Shown: piece after piece, positions 1 through 11,219 of the stretch
How positions within the stretch are numbered: position 1 is the first letter of the stretch
Layout of the letters: the number at the start of each line of letters is the position of its first letter
Source: Adiantum capillus-veneris
Taxonomy: Eukaryota; Streptophyta; Polypodiopsida; Polypodiales; Pteridaceae
DNA: 64,000 nucleotides
Reading direction: 5' to 3'
Assembly: GCA_014529385.2 (NCBI GenBank)
Contig: CM043946.1
Coordinates: 15,643,077 to 15,707,076 of the forward strand
Notes under the pieces: model-generated
The model's input: the letters and a program-made list of their open reading frames with translations, nothing else
The model's database searches: none
Told to the model about the DNA's origin: nothing
Made by a program: the position numbers and the translations under genes

Positions 1-564
1 TTAGTGGGTGGCTGAATAGAAGACATTCTCCCCTGGTCGAAGGCACCTGGTCAGCCTTTAACCTCAACATATATGTCATCCATTAGTATGGCATATTTGC
101 TGAAGCTGGATATGTGAGCACTACAAGAGTGTGTGTTCATAGTGCTCAAGAAGACAATGCATTGATAAGAATGGCGAGGGCTTTGAAGGTTCAGCGATGG
201 CAAGGGCAAATAAGTAAAGGAAGCACTTCATTTTCATTTTCAGCCATTATATACCTTGCGCACCTGTCTGGTGAAAATGGAACTCGACAACGGAGGTAGT
301 TCACCCGGGGATGGGTCGAGCCCGGAGCATAAGGGTAGCCCTGACGACAGAAATCCTACATGGGGTGAATATGTTAAGTGAGAATAGGGTAGAAGATGGC
401 TTTGTGATGCAGGTCAACTTCAACCACAAGCTTAGCTATACAGCGCCTAGAGGCATGTTTCTCCCACTCGGTGGTCCTATATTTTATGGGCAGGTGGATG
501 TCTGCAAAAGCATTATGCCAAAGCAAGCTATATTTCTTCCAGGTATTCAGTATGAAGTTTTGAA
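1..564. other. Unassigned flank, no gene seen
   Basis: Short open frames on the plus strand (positions 114-299 and 311-619) show no domain I recognise. The stretch is the left flank of the LINE insertion that begins at 576. It may be old retroelement sequence, but no diagnostic motif is visible. Confidence 0.4.
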
Positions 565-792
565 GGTTGCTTTAGTTTTTTTTTTTAATAAAAAAAGCAA
601 AACTCACAATTGTGAGTGAATTATATTGAAATGCCCAAAAAATTACAAGGTCTTGTCATGCTCTTGATAAGCCATGACATCATCCAAGGACTATAATTAC
701 ATCGGCTATCAGGGCAGCCACCCCCACCAACCCGCCGCCTCCTCCTCCTCGATACACATGGTCCATAAAGTTGTCCTTTTGAGATTTATTAT

Positions 793-2160
793 TTACCAAT
801 GGCTAAGATTTTCCCTTGTCCTATGCATTCCATCTGCTGACAACAAGGCACAAGTAGTCCTAAACCAATCCTCCGAGTGTTGCTTGCGCTCGAGCGTCCA
901 TATTAGCACTTTGCTTTCTTGAGTAATTTCTGCGAAGCTTGCCACCTCCGAAACTCCTTCAAACACACAGCGATTCCTTGTCTGCCATACATTATGTAAG
1001 AAGAAGTATCTGACGATTTGAGTGTTGACGAGGAGGGTAGGACTTCTTGAATTCTTGCCTCCAAGGAATAGGTCAGTCTTGAAAAAACTAATTTTCCATG
1101 TTCTTTGGACCAACTTGCATATTTTCCCTGCGAGGCCTTTAATAGTTGGGTAGTCCATGAATAGGTGGGCCATATCTTCTCTAGCCATCCTGCACCCCAA
1201 GCATCGATCTGACCCAATGCCTCTTTCCCGAATCTTCACCCCCGTCGGTAGAGCACCCCAAATTACCTTCCATAGAAAGACCTTCATGTGTTGCGGAACC
1301 TTTGGCTTCCATATGTCCTCCATTACTTGCTCCCACCTTTCCTCTGGCCATTGCTTTTTCCACAGCTTGTTTAGGGAGCTAGACCAATTCTACTTATGCA
1401 TCATTGTCTGATAAATGCTTTTAGGATGGGGTTTTTCTAAGAGACTGCTTCCAGGCCATTTCGAGGCATTCCAGTCAAACACTGAATCATAGATTGGCAT
1501 CACTAAATTGTCACGCTCCTTCATCACTTTGTGGATAAGCAAGACCTCTAAGCTATTGAGTTGGTACTGAGTAACCATAAGGGCAATGGTTTTCCAACTC
1601 TTGTTGCCACTGTCCCAGAAGTGTCCAAGTTGCTTCAGACCCTTATTATTCAGTTTCCTGGCTGTCTCAATCCAATAGGGAGTTTGTGGCGGATCTACAA
1701 CTTTGGACAGCCAGGGGGACCAATGCAAAATGGAGTTCTTGAAGTATCTGACTTCTTCCCCCCACTTTAAGATTCCTGCTGCTCTCTTACATTTTCTTAT
1801 CAATTCTCATGAGCTACCCCCCAGTCTTAAGGTAGACCACTCCGGGGCTAACAGTTTGTCATGAACCTCCACCCCTCTCCACTTTCCACCATCTGAGCCA
1901 AGTTTAGTTACTTCTATCATATCACTGACCATGACTGCCCAAACTTGATCCTGTTTAGCCAGGGAAACAACAAACTTGGCGCAACAAGCTTCTACATGGG
2001 CCACAGGGTTGAGAATTTCGAGGCCTCTTTGATTCACCGGTCGAGCAACTGATCCCCACCTAGCCCATTGCCATGGCCTGGAGGATTTCGTGTTGTTTTT
2101 CCATAAAAACCTTTTTACTGGTTTTAAGAACTCTTTCCAGTGACACTTAGCCAGGCAAGC
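793..2160 (-). pseudogene. LINE ORF2, C-terminal part (post-RT region and zf-RVT domain)
   Basis: One reading frame on the minus strand, broken by stops near 1807 and 1390, can be followed from about 2160 to 793. The upstream part (about 2160-1390) matches the region between the reverse-transcriptase palm and the C-terminal zinc domain of plant LINE ORF2, including the segment LAKCHWKEFLKPVKRFLW. The downstream part (1323-793) resembles a zf-RVT domain: WKPKVPQHMKVFLWK, then a C-x2-C pair in RCLGCRM and a histidine in DMAHLFMDYP, where the usual final cysteine appears to be tyrosine. Reverse-transcriptase and endonuclease domains are absent because the element is truncated at the inversion point near 2165. 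This is a dead fragment. Confidence 0.8.
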
Positions 2161-2167
2161 TAAGCAA

Positions 2168-2697
2168 ATGCTTGTATTTGGATTCAGTGGAAGAATCCCG
2201 AACAGGTTTGAGATGATTCAATGGCTTCAAGGCCCTCAGATTCTTGGTGGAGGAGCAGTTGAAAGTAATTTTTACCTAGCTAAAGGACTTTGTTCAGTGA
2301 GATTCAAAGAGGTCTCCGATGTGGAAAAGATTCTTGACAAAGGGCCCCTAGTCTTTAATAGGATTACGGTTTGTGTGGTGTCTTGGGAGCCAGTGTTCGA
2401 CTTAGCTGAATCTTTACAAAGGTTTCATCCGGTTTAGGTTGAGCTTGTGGGTCTGCTTAGTTGGCTGTGGGAAAATCTCAGGATGCTTGCTAGCCAATTG
2501 GAAACTCCCTTGTTTATATCTAACAAGAGAGGGTTTGGCAGAACCTCAAACAGGGTTTGTATAGGCTGAGATGTGTCTAAAACACCACCTAAGAGCATGG
2601 TTATCAATGTCGGAGCAGAGCTAGTTACTATTCCGCTAAACTTTGGGCCATGTTTTGAATGCAACAACTTTGGGCACTTTGCCAAGGACTGCCCCTT
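2168..2697 (+). pseudogene. LINE ORF1 fragment: DUF4283-like domain and CCHC zinc knuckle
   Basis: The plus-strand frame starting at 2168 encodes a DUF4283-like segment (FEMIQWLQ...LAKGLCSVRFKEVSDVEKILDKGP) as found in ORF1 proteins of plant LINEs. It continues in the same frame past stops at 2436 and about 2566 to a zinc knuckle at 2651-2692, CFECNNFGHFAKDC (C-x2-C-x4-H-x4-C). ORF1 proteins bind element RNA. The fragment ends at the target-site duplication six bases beyond the knuckle codons. It points the opposite way to the ORF2 part of the same insertion. The two in-frame stops make it non-coding. Confidence 0.78.
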
Positions 2698-2708
2698 GGT
2701 TGCTTTTG

Positions 2709-3180
2709 TTTTATGCACGTTTGATGTGCAAAGGTTTTCATTTTGCAAATAGGAGGGTCTCTTGTTAAATTCTTATGTTGATTGAGTTTGAGTTGAGCCT
2801 TACCTTGTCTTACCAACACGCATAAGTGAAGGTTTGTGAGCCGACGCCCTTCCAAGCGGGTATGGCATTTCCTAGGGGGAAACCGTCGGGTTTCAAAGGC
2901 AGTTTAGTGAGGTGAGCGATAAGTTACCTGGAGGAGGCAACTCCAAAGGGAAGACGCAGTTACTGGGCCTCTGAACAGAGGTACTTGGTCGTTGTCACGC
3001 CCACCGAAATGGGTCTCTCAAGGGAAAAGTCATCGCCCTAAGAGTGTAGATAATTCTAGCCTCCCGAGTCCAGAGGAAACTAGTATAGATAATTCTAGCC
3101 TCCCGAGTCCAGAGGAAACTATTTGAGAGATCCCATTTTGTAAAAGTGAGTGGAAGAGGGGACTGGTAGGCAAAAGGTGA

Positions 3181-3182
<2 letters not shown>
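2709..3182. repeat. Intergenic DNA with a 39-bp tandem duplication
   Basis: The unit tagataattctagcctccc and the bases after it occurs at 3047-3082 and again at 3086-3121, a period of 39 bases with almost no differences. The rest of the stretch shows no coding signal. Confidence 0.7.

Positions 3183-3246
<64 letters not shown>
3183..3246. repeat. Microsatellite (CT)26 followed by (GT)6
   Basis: A perfect CT run from 3183 to 3234 passes directly into GT units to 3246. The apparent proteins across it are simple-repeat artefacts. Confidence 0.97.
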
Positions 3247-3650
3247 CATATTTTGCGTGCTACAAGGCGGGGGACGACAAGTGGAGGAGAGAGAGAAAGC
3301 TAGGGAGAGATAGGATGCCATGTGCGAAGCTAGACACAGATTTTTTCTTGTGTCGTAGTGGAGGCAAGGCTTGTATTGTGTGTGCACTGTGTACGTCGGG
3401 TTGAACCATGCAATTTGGGGGGGGGGACGCAGGCCTGTGCACAACACTGATGGCGATGCAATGAAGGAGGGCACATACTCATTATGAGAGAGGGAGGGCG
3501 ATGCTCACAATCCCTGGTCTTTTTTATGTTTCCAATGCGTACAGTTTTTGTGTTCAGGGGCTGCGTTATTATATTGTGCAGTAGATTAGGGACATGAGAA
3601 GGTAAGAGTACGAGCTAAACAGATGGAAAGCTTTGGGTGCCTCGATAGGC

Positions 3651-3652
<2 letters not shown>

Positions 3653-3691
<39 letters not shown>
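3653..3691. repeat. Microsatellite (AG)n
   Basis: A perfect AG run of about 39 bases. Confidence 0.97.
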
Positions 3692-3694
<3 letters not shown>

Positions 3695-5134
3695 AGACGT
3701 TATGAAAGTGGACTGAGTAGGGAGAGCATGGGCCGTGTGTTATGGGGAATAATAACAAGGTGTAATCAACAAAGATGATCACTTCTTCCATTAAACCCAT
3801 ACAATTTTTATCATAGACCATTCAGTTAACAAACAAATTTTAGGAATTGTTTAGGAAACTACATTACTATGAAGAAACTAAATCAAAATTGATTATTACT
3901 GATTACTTAAAACACAAAATGTAAACTTCACAAGACATGGAACCTTTTTCTCCTTCTTCATTCAAGTGTCAACAAAACGTTACAACCATCAAACATCATA
4001 CCCATTTCCTCATAAGAAGGGGTGACAAGGTCTATTTTAAATTACAGGTTCTGTCTACATCCTAAAATACTACAAACACTAAACAAAAGTAAAAACCTAC
4101 TATGAGTTCAACAATTAGAGCATTTAAAGAGTATTCAAGAATGACGTTGATTTTGACGGAGAAGTAATGTCACCAATTATGCTTTTTACGATGTGCTTTT
4201 TATAATTGGAATGCTTTTTTATGAAAGCTATGATTAAATGTAATTTAAAAGTAATTTTGTCCATAAAAGAAAAATTGCTTTCCATAAATCAAAAGTGCTT
4301 TTTATCATTTTCTAGCAAAGGGCAATTTCATGATCAATAACTTATCTTCAGACATGAAGGTTAAGTGTTTTCTTTTTAAGGCTATCTAGTTTGCATGATT
4401 TTCAACTAATTATATCATGCAGCCTAAGTTTGCAAAAAAGATGACATAAGTCTATCAAAAGGAGTCAAAAAGCTATAAAAAAGGGGGAGCAAGCAATGAT
4501 ATTGTCCTTCAAAGAAGTAGGCACCCATGTCTACAAAACAGACTTGCAAAAAAATGGCATATAAATTTCACCTTGACTAATAAATTCATCATCCCCCTGG
4601 ACTCAAATGATATCTCTCTTCAAGTGCTACGCAAAGATGCTATTATTTTCATGATTTGATAAGATTTATATTTTTTATAACATCACTTTATTGGATAGCA
4701 ATTATCGCAAATATTGGAGAAGGTGATGGAGAAACTAAACTCCATGCATGAGTCATGCATGAAGCTTTGTAAGTATTGTACTTCCCATGAGAAGCATATA
4801 CATGTTTCTATGCGTTTCGAATTCATGTTTATCATTGCTTTAATGAGATCAAGAAGAGAGTTCAAAGAAGGAGCAAGATGGTGTTTCTTGTGAGTGATGA
4901 TTTTGCAAAACAGTCAGCACATAAGTGAATGGTCAAGTACGACTTCACCTGTAGCAATAAATTTCTAATTGATATCTTTGACATTCTAATAAGAAAAATG
5001 TTTGTTTTATCTTCTTCATGCATGATCTTTGATTCTAACTATGTATGCACATATGTTATTTTCTCCTCATTGCCACCTACCTACAATTCAACTAGAACGT
5101 CCCAAGCTTGTTTTGTTGTTTTTGCTAAACAAAT
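3692..5134. other. AT-rich intergenic DNA, no gene seen
   Basis: Low GC with scattered short frames in all phases and no recognisable domain, splice pattern or repeat structure. Confidence 0.5.
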
Positions 5135-5380
5135 TGTTGGGGTAAAGGCGGTATGTGTCTTGCTCTAAAGCTGGACGTCCCCTGTTAGACCACCCACTAA
5201 CATCATTGACCACTAACCTTATTCTTTATACATAAAATAATAAGGGTCTCACTCTTTCAGTAGTGAGTACTTCACCCACACACAAAGTCTATTGATCTAC
5301 ACTCACTGCACACATACACACACACACCCACACCACACAGATTTCGCATTGGTATGCCACCCTTTAAATGGTATCAAAGC
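5135..5380 (+). mobile_element. Possible 5' LTR end and primer binding site of a lost LTR element
   Basis: tggtatcaaagc at 5369-5380 differs by one base from the plant initiator-Met tRNA primer binding site TGGTATCAGAGC. Upstream, 5135-5348 starts TGTTGGGG and ends TCGCA, which could be a short LTR, but about 20 bases separate it from the PBS and no second LTR copy was found. A purine-rich leader with an ATG at 5418 follows. Weak call. Confidence 0.35.
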
Positions 5381-5463
5381 ATAGGGAAGTGGTGGTGGAA
5401 ACCTTGACATTGCATCATGGAGAGCAGATCAAAAGAAGGAACGTGATCTTTCACAACTTTTTT

Positions 5464-5670
5464 GTGATATATCCTATAGCTAGGCAGACAAGCATGCTTA
5501 CACTTGGAGCTTAGGAGTTGTGGCCTAGTGTGGGAGCTATATCTTATTCTAGATAAGGGTCAAGAGGGACAAGTGTCATGATGGTTGTGGATTACCTATG
5601 CAAGTTGGTGGCGCACTCAAAGGCCACAAGAGGGGAAGCGACGCCAACTTCTCTATGTGTGCGTGCGTGC

Positions 5671-5745
<75 letters not shown>

Positions 5746-5831
5746 GTATGAGAGAAAAGATCGATCAAGCATGTTCCATAGCACTGCTCCAGCCTTGCTT
5801 TATCAACCCGCTCTCATCGGCTCTTCTTTAT
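5464..5831 (+). mobile_element. 5' LTR remnant of the outer Gypsy element
   Basis: About 200 bases from 5464 (tgatatatcctatagctagg) match the stretch starting at 16,602, estimated by eye at about 85%. Shared blocks include ataagggtcaagagg and caaaggccacaagagggg. The copy at 16,602 follows a chromodomain Gypsy pol remnant and a purine run, as expected for a 3' LTR, so this copy is read as the 5' LTR. It contains a long GT microsatellite and is cut by the Copia LTR at 5832. Confidence 0.65.
5661..5744. repeat. Microsatellite (GCGT)n(GT)n
   Basis: GCGT units at 5661-5676 grade into a pure GT run to about 5744. The copy of this LTR near 16,790 has only a few GT units, so the tract expanded after the two LTRs diverged. 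Confidence 0.95.
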
Positions 5832-6063
5832 TGTTGGAATTAGGGTTGCAAGAAAAACACACAGAGCTTGGAGAAAACAAAGGAAGCTCAAGGCACACAG
5901 CAGAGAGTGTATTACTTAGTGTGCAATGGAAAGATATGATAGCCCTAGAGTGATGGGCGTATATACAATGCATGGGGGGAGAAACCTCCTAGTGAGGGAA
6001 AAAATGCCTTGGAGGTCCTAAGTGTGTTCACACACATCACTACCACATGTATATATGGTAACA
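5832..6063 (-). mobile_element. Copia 3' LTR (232 bp) with polypurine tract
   Basis: The segment has matching ends, TGTTGG on the plus strand and GGTAACA at the other end, so on the minus strand it reads TGTTACC...CCAACA. Immediately upstream on the minus strand (6064-6076) is the purine tract ctaggggga, and the Copia pol frame ends shortly before it. These positions identify the 3' LTR of the minus-strand Copia. The partner 5' LTR was not found: the element is truncated in integrase near 8720. Confidence 0.7.
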
Positions 6064-6079
6064 AATTCCCCCTAGGAGT

Positions 6080-8720
6080 GATGCAGTGAACAAGAGCTCG
6101 CACATAGAGTATAGGGAAGTGCCATGCCCTGAGGAAATGATCAGTCCACAAAGGGGAGTAAGTAAAAGGTTTGCATAAATATTCAAACTTCTCACGAGAC
6201 AATGCCTTTGTGAAAAGATGTGCAAGGTTGTCCTGTGTTGGCACATAAGCCAAGCTAATCTCTCATGTTGAGAGCCTCTCCCTGACATAGTGGTAATGCA
6301 CCTCAATCTGCTTTGTGCAAGTATCAAAAACTGGGTTCCTCGCAAATGCCAATGCGCTCTGACTGTTAGTGTAGATAGTGCTGGGAGTGTCATGCCCAAC
6401 ACCCAAATCAGCCACCATAAGGCATCTGAGCCATACACACTCAGTCGTAGCTATGAAGATTGCCTTATAGTCAGACTCACAACTAAAAGTGCCCATAGTA
6501 GGTTGCTTCGTTCTCAACCATGATATGCATGAACTAGCGAGCATGAAACAAAAACCACTGTGGACACCCACATGTCAAAACAGCCAGCCAAATATGAGTC
6601 CAAAAAAGCATGTAAATCTGGCGGCAATCTCCCCTTGGGATAAAACAAGCCAAGATGTAAAGGGCCACTCAAGTACAAAAAAATTCTCTTAACAGCCTGC
6701 CAATGCTTAGACCCTGGGCTATACATAAATCTGTTGATCTGTGAGACTGCAAACTGAATATCCGGCCTCATGTTGCATATATAAATAAGGCAACCAACAG
6801 CAGTTTGGTAAAGAGTATCGGCAGGATCACCAGCATCATGAAGACTCAATTTCAAACATGTTTCCATGGGAGTGGCAATAGGTTTGCAATCCTCAAGTCC
6901 AAACTTACATAGCAATGTCTCGATGTAACTTGTCTGACATAAGGCAATACCATCATAACACTGCTTAAACTGTATACCCAAGTAATGATGCAACAACCCC
7001 AAATATTTCATCTTGAAAGTAGCATTCAAATCAGCCTTAAATTCAGCAATATGTCTCTCATTTGATCTAGTGATCAAAAAATCATCCACATAGAGAACCA
7101 CAATGAGAAGTACATCACCCTCACGCTTTACATACAATGTGCTTTTTGATGGACTATTACAAAATCCCCGTTTGACCAAATGAGTGTCAGCCTTCTCATA
7201 CCAAGCACGAGGAGATTGCTTCAACCCATACAAAACTTTCTTACATTTGTACACTTTATCTTCCTGCCCTTCAATGACAAAACCGCGAGGCTGTGTTACA
7301 TAAACTTCCTCAAATATGTCATCATTCAAGAAAGAAGTAACAATGTATGACTGATGTACATCCCAACGCAAATGAGCTGCCAATGCACATAGAAAAATCA
7401 CAATAATCATACGACAAGTGAGAGCAAAAGTCTCTTCATAATCTATGTCTTTTTGTTGTGCATAACCCTTTGCAACAAGTCGAGCCTTATAGAGATCAAT
7501 CTCACCATTCAACTTGTGTTTCAACTTGTAAACCCACTTTGTACCAATGGCCTTTTTGCCATGAGGCAAATCACATAAATTCATGTGTCATTTTCTACAA
7601 GTGCATCATATTCTAATTGCATGGCAGCCATACAATTTTTTGAATTTTGTGCTTCATCAAAAGACGAAGGTTCCTCAACATCACACAAGCTAGACATAGC
7701 CAAAGCATAACAATCTGATGCATAAGATGCATGGTAAGAACCTGAACGAGTACGACTAGACAAAAATGCATCCAATTTACTGTCACGCAAAGTATGCACC
7801 ATCTATTTTGGCATACCTCTAGCCTACTCATTCTCATCCCTTTCCTCATTAAGTACATCATGTACACCTGCATCAATAATATGCTGATTTGTAAGAGTTT
7901 CAAAAACCCCTATAGGTTGTACATTTGCCTCATTGGAATTTACATTCGAACTTCCACCATTGAAAAGAGGCAACAAAGTGTCATATTGGGTCTAGTACAT
8001 GACATCAAGGGCTGAACAGAATTTTTCACAAACACAACATCCAGTGAGACCAAGATACGCTTTGTTTGCGGATGATACAACATCTAACCTTTGCTTTCAA
8101 CACTATAACCAACAAAAATACATTTGACAGCCTTATCATCCAATTTTATGCGCTACATTTGTGGCACCAAAGCATATGCCAAACAACTAGAAACACACAT
8201 GTGCTCAATAGAAGGTTTTCTAGCATGACATGCTTCATGAGGAGTCATAGACTACAAACCTTTCATAGAACACCTATTCAGTACATAAGTGGCACACAAG
8301 ATGGCCTCAAGCCAAAACAAATGGGGCAAAGCTTGACTTTTAACCATATATTGTGCCATTTTTGTAAGTGACCTGTGCTTCCTTTCAGCAACACCATTTT
8401 ACTGAGGCATATACGGCACTGTACATTGGTGTTTTATGGCACAACTAGCCAAAAATGCATTAAATTAATGAGACAAATACTCGCCTCTTGATTGGAATGG
8501 AGGGTACCCATAGTACATTTCGAAACATTTTCAACCATAGCCAAAAATTGTTTGAAGCACATAAACACTTCGGACTTTTCTTAAGCAGATACACCCATGC
8601 ATGCCTCTAGTAATCATCAATGAAATTCATGAAGTAAAGATAATTGCCCAAGGACAGATTTTTCATGGGCCCACAAACATCACTATGCACAAGCTGCAAG
8701 CTACAACCTGCAACCTGCAT
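6080..8720 (-). pseudogene. Ty1/Copia pol: integrase, reverse transcriptase and RNase H
   Basis: On the minus strand a Copia polyprotein can be followed from the integrase core (about 8700, LQLVHSDVCGPMKNLS) through the GVAERKHR-type region near 8390 and the RT at 7584-6514 to RNase H ending near 6100. RT landmarks are GTKWVYKLK, ARLVAKGYAQ, YGLKQSPRAWY and the catalytic YVDD (VVLYVDDFLI). The RNase H tail includes ECVWLRCLMVADLG and DNLAHLFTKAL. Several stops and frame changes occur (near 7590, 7800, 8370 and 6520). Gag, protease and the 5' LTR are missing. The RT frame of 356 codons is the best-preserved piece. Only the RT/RNase H part would be expected if the 5' half had been lost by deletion. 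Confidence 0.88.
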
Positions 8721-10320
8721 GTAGCCCTAAATGTTGGAAACTTTGAACGTTGCATCTTACCCAAAATAGAGTGTTATTACTTAACGAGCAATGAAAAGCA
8801 CGCCAACGGAAAAAAGCGAGCAAGAAAATCTCAAATGAGAGCACATTAACCATGCTTTAATGCTTTAAATGAGATTTGTTCTTCCTATATATCACTCCTA
8901 CGTGAAAAATTTGTTCCTCACGTATGGTCCTATATGCCTAGATTTTGAATACCTTTTTGCATATTGGAATCATCCATTTTGGAGTCATCTCTAGTCTTGT
9001 CACCCAAGGAAAGTATCAAAGATTTCAAATAACTATCACAAATTAGCATTGAGAAGGATTTGTCAACATAATATACATTTTTTTTCATGCTTTCTAAAAG
9101 CGGTATGATGGAAATTCCTCTTGCTAATTCAACTGAGTCCACAAAAGTAATATTAATATCGTAGAAGCATGCACAGGTGTGTCGACACCTGTCTCACCAC
9201 TCACAACCCCCCGACCCCCTAGCTCCCTCGTGCAACTTGTAGCTGGCACCGCATCTCACGCCCTTGAAGACCCCGCGCTTGCTACCATCGTCCTTTCTCC
9301 CATTGCACGGTGCCATTCAACAGAGCCACATGTCACCAGAGCCACGCTTTTGCGTTCAAGCTTTGCTTTTCCTTTGCTTGCTCAATTGTCAAGGGATCTT
9401 CCGAGATTCACTTCAAAGAAGCATTCCCAAAATTGTAGCAACATACTCTCGTGTTTGACGATGATTCGTGATAGGCCATGCTCAAGGAGAGTCTCAATGT
9501 GCTATCATGTAGCTCTTGCCCTAGACCTAGGCCTCATTCTATTTTGAAAATTGGTACTTTTCCCTATGCTCTTCCATCTTGCTTTTGGAAATGCTTTGCT
9601 CTGGCGGTTGGAAAAGATATGTGCTTACTGATTAAATATGTGTATCCATCACTTTTCACTACGTGAAGACCTTTGCTTGTAGCCATTGTTGGCATGTCTC
9701 ACCGAGCCATTCCAACTTGCGTGTGGAAACTCTTTACAACTTGGTCCAGTGAAGACTTGTGCTTATAATTGAAGTTGCTATATTGAGCACTTCTTGCTAT
9801 GTAGTTAAATGCTTCTCTCTAGGTCAAGGGCTTGCATTTGGAAACACTTGGCGGGAGGGCATGGTGAAGATTTGACTGGATACATCACTTCTCATTGTGC
9901 ACCTCTCCCTTTTTCTATAATAATAAGTCCTCTTGAAGTCCTACGCTTTCAGGTCTTCTTTCTACATTGTTCACGAACTAATTGGTCTGCATTGTTGAAC
10001 AATCAATTACACCCGACTGTATGATCACCCACCGTTGGAAAACAAAGTCGCCATATTTCTCCATACTAGGTAGTGACACGTCCACATTGCATGAACGTTG
10101 TGCCGTGAGATTGAACTCCAAAAACTTGTGCTCCCGGGGGATTCACCATGGAAAACTTACCGCACCACGTAAGTGCAGGGGAGGGATTTTTTTTTACAAG
10201 TTACATAAGCGTATAAATTAGGGACAGACCCCCAATAATTTATCTCCCAAGCTTAAAATTAAGGGAGGGGGGTATCATATGTATGGGGGGGAGGGGGGGA
10301 GGAACCTGACCTGGGTTGAT
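8721..10320. other. No recognisable gene; possible old LTR remnants
   Basis: Short frames only (for example 9179-9547), with no domain I recognise. Around 8732 a TGTTGGAA start and a stretch resembling part of the LTR at 5832 (attactta...gcaatg) hint at a decayed Copia LTR, but the match is too weak to call. Confidence 0.4.
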
Positions 10321-10429
10321 TACTTGTAATATGGTCTTTGATGTCCACTAGAACTTGGATAAATTTAGGGGAAGTCTTTTATCAAGTCACACAACAAATT
10401 TTGCATCAAGCCAGTCATAGATAAGTGCC

Positions 10430-10700
10430 GATTTGCAGCAGGTCAAGGGTTCATTTACACCAGCTTTGGATGGGTCTTAGAATTGGACGAGTAGTTACAA
10501 TGCAGCTGATCGGGAACATAGTTTGAAAGTCATACTAAGATACATTGAGGGTACATCTAGTTATCAATAGAAGTGGTTCCTTAGTACATTGCCAGTCACT
10601 ATGCTACACACTCTTTGACTAGTTTTACTCAGTTAGATCATGTGAGCTCTAACTTTATATGTAAGATAGGGGTATGATAGTTTTCTTCACTGATAGTCAT
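10430..10700 (+). pseudogene. Faint Copia RT/RNase H remnant
   Basis: The plus strand near 10,505-10,560 encodes DREHSLKVILRYIEGTS, similar in layout to the H-W-x-A-x-K-R-x-L-R-Y-L-x-G-T linker between RT and RNase H in Copia elements. Frames around it are broken. Low confidence because only this motif is convincing. Confidence 0.35.
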
Positions 10701-10987
10701 ATAAGCGTAGAAAGGGGGGTCATATTACCTAATATAAGTCATATATAGGGGTTTTATCAAAGTTGTCCGCTCGCAGATGGCATCTCATTTTGTATATAGA
10801 GTGAATCCCCCGAGCTTGTGTTAGACAGCTCATGAATTCACTCATAAAATATGAACACCATACCATGCATTCGACCTGAATTAAATGGTATCGTGATCAA
10901 TCTAGTGCCACCTACCATAAAAGATTAATTATCGCATCATTTGTATATGCCAAAACCATCCCTCAACACTAAGTAACACATAGCATT

Positions 10988-10992
<5 letters not shown>

Positions 10993-11028
<36 letters not shown>

Positions 11029-11042
11029 GGGGGGCGGGGGGG
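10993..11042. repeat. Homopurine G tract (35 consecutive G, then G-rich)
   Basis: Positions 10,993-11,027 are uninterrupted G, followed by short G runs separated by T and C. It lies inside the TIR element next to the left terminal repeat. The right terminal repeat has a C run at about 11,405-11,413, so the tract is an expanded part of the inverted repeat. Such a run can fold into G-quadruplexes. Confidence 0.95.
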
Positions 11043-11164
11043 TAAAGGGATCGACGACCCGAAAATGGGCATGGGAAGGCCGAGGTGGATTAAACCCGGA
11101 CGCGCAAAAAACGAGGCAAAATGGGGGCAGGTCAGCGCAAAAAGATGAGCCGGACGTCAACCCA

Positions 11165-11219
11165 ATTTGAACCCAAGGCCTTGTTGCCCAGATTGAGACG
11201 CATGGGCTAACCATCTCAC
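11165..11219 (-). other. tRNA-like A-box/B-box pair inside the TIR element
   Basis: On the minus strand, gtgagatggttagcc (11,219-11,205) resembles a Pol III A box. gggttcaaat (11,174-11,165), about 45 bases downstream, resembles a B box. This spacing is typical of tRNA-derived SINE heads. No full cloverleaf is evident, so it is not called as a tRNA gene. Confidence 0.35.

Larger units (their letters stand above)
576..2697 (-). mobile_element. LINE with inverted 5' segment (twin-priming structure)
   Basis: A 5'-truncated LINE. On the minus strand the 3' half of ORF2 runs from about 2160 to 793, followed by a 3' UTR and a poly(A) tail, seen on the plus strand as 11 T at 576-586. From 2168 to 2697 the orientation flips and an ORF1 fragment reads on the plus strand. 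The sequence ggttgctttag at 565-575 recurs at 2698-2708 as ggttgcttttg, an 11-bp target-site duplication with one mismatch. It brackets both halves, so they form one insertion. Known background: 5' inversion of LINEs is explained by twin priming, where a second primer anneals internally on the RNA. Alternative: two unrelated LINE fragments side by side, less likely given the shared duplication. Confidence 0.75.

Noticed and set aside
3150-3404. Open frames with poly-Leu/Ser or poly-Arg/Glu runs across CT microsatellites (also at 24,138-24,506, 31,584-31,766 and 56,782-57,174)
   Set aside because: The frames exist only because dinucleotide repeats lack stops; no domain lies outside the repeat.
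5585-5953. 122-codon frame with a Cys-Val repeat
   Set aside because: A translation of the GT microsatellite in an LTR, not a gene.
8732-8950. Possible 5' LTR of the minus-strand Copia (TGTTGGAA start and some shared words with 5832-6063)
   Set aside because: No primer binding site on its inner side and only patchy similarity.
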